Source: an uncultured Bacteroidales bacterium
Lineage (GTDB): Bacteria > Bacteroidota > Bacteroidia > Bacteroidales > F082
Length of the DNA: 13,426 nt
Direction of reading: 5' to 3'
Assembly: GCA_937896505.1 (NCBI GenBank)
Contig: CALBNP010000105.1
Coordinates: 1 to 13,426, forward strand
The notes beneath the pieces were generated by a model. The model searched no databases. It saw only the letters and a list, made by a program, of their open reading frames with translations, and was not told the origin of the DNA. The translations under genes were made by a program, and so were the position numbers. This document shows positions 13,389-13,426 of the stretch, one piece after another (positions within the stretch are counted from its first letter, which is position 1; each line of letters starts with the position of its first letter).

Positions 13389-13426
13389 AGTCAAGCGTTA
13401 ATGCGTTCCGAAATGGAATACACCCG

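Overview
The window looks like chromosomal DNA from a member of the Bacteroidales (Bacteroidota). The signs are several matches to the Bacteroidetes -7 promoter consensus TAnnTTTG placed just upstream of genes, little recognisable Shine-Dalgarno sequence, families I associate with this group (DUF4831, a DUF6266-like remnant, a DUF234-type ATPase), and close resemblance of the XerD, flippase and RelA-type proteins to Bacteroidales homologues. I cannot name the genus. No phage, transposase, CRISPR array, tRNA or rRNA was seen.

Layout. (1) 1-533 is a degraded edge: the 3' end of a DUF234-type ATPase gene runs in from the left, followed tail-to-tail by a truncated DUF6266-like remnant on the minus strand. 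(2) 572-3070, minus strand: a two-gene unit, clpS followed 12 bases later by a RelA/SpoT-type (p)ppGpp synthetase whose hydrolase site has lost key residues. (3) 3152-9163, plus strand: a cell-surface glycan cluster consisting of a Wzx-like flippase, two tandem Wzz-type chain-length proteins, an O-antigen ligase/polymerase, and xerD overlapping the ligase by 4 bases. (4) 9164-9334: a short intergenic region with a small inverted repeat, two blocks of heptanucleotide repeats and a promoter. (5) 9345-10163: kdsA (Kdo-8-phosphate synthase, metal-dependent type), converging on (6) a secreted DUF4831 protein and a sodium:solute symporter, both on the minus strand and each with its own predicted promoter. 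(7) 12820-13388: a small, very acidic protein, a strong intrinsic terminator and an imperfect palindrome.

How the genes fit together. The middle of the window is about the outer envelope: the flippase moves lipid-linked glycan across the inner membrane, the Wzz pair sets chain length, the ligase/polymerase joins or extends the chain, and KdsA makes the Kdo precursor of the LPS inner core. No glycosyltransferases are present, so repeat-unit synthesis must be encoded elsewhere. ClpS and RelA form a stress/proteolysis unit transcribed away from the glycan cluster. The most unusual points are the clpS-relA pairing with a hydrolase-dead but RxKD-like synthetase, the coupling of xerD to the glycan operon, the tandem short Wzz pair, the heptamer arrays between xerD and kdsA, and the acidic protein with evenly spaced aromatic residues. 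I did not find a clearly new multi-gene system; these are leads of moderate strength.
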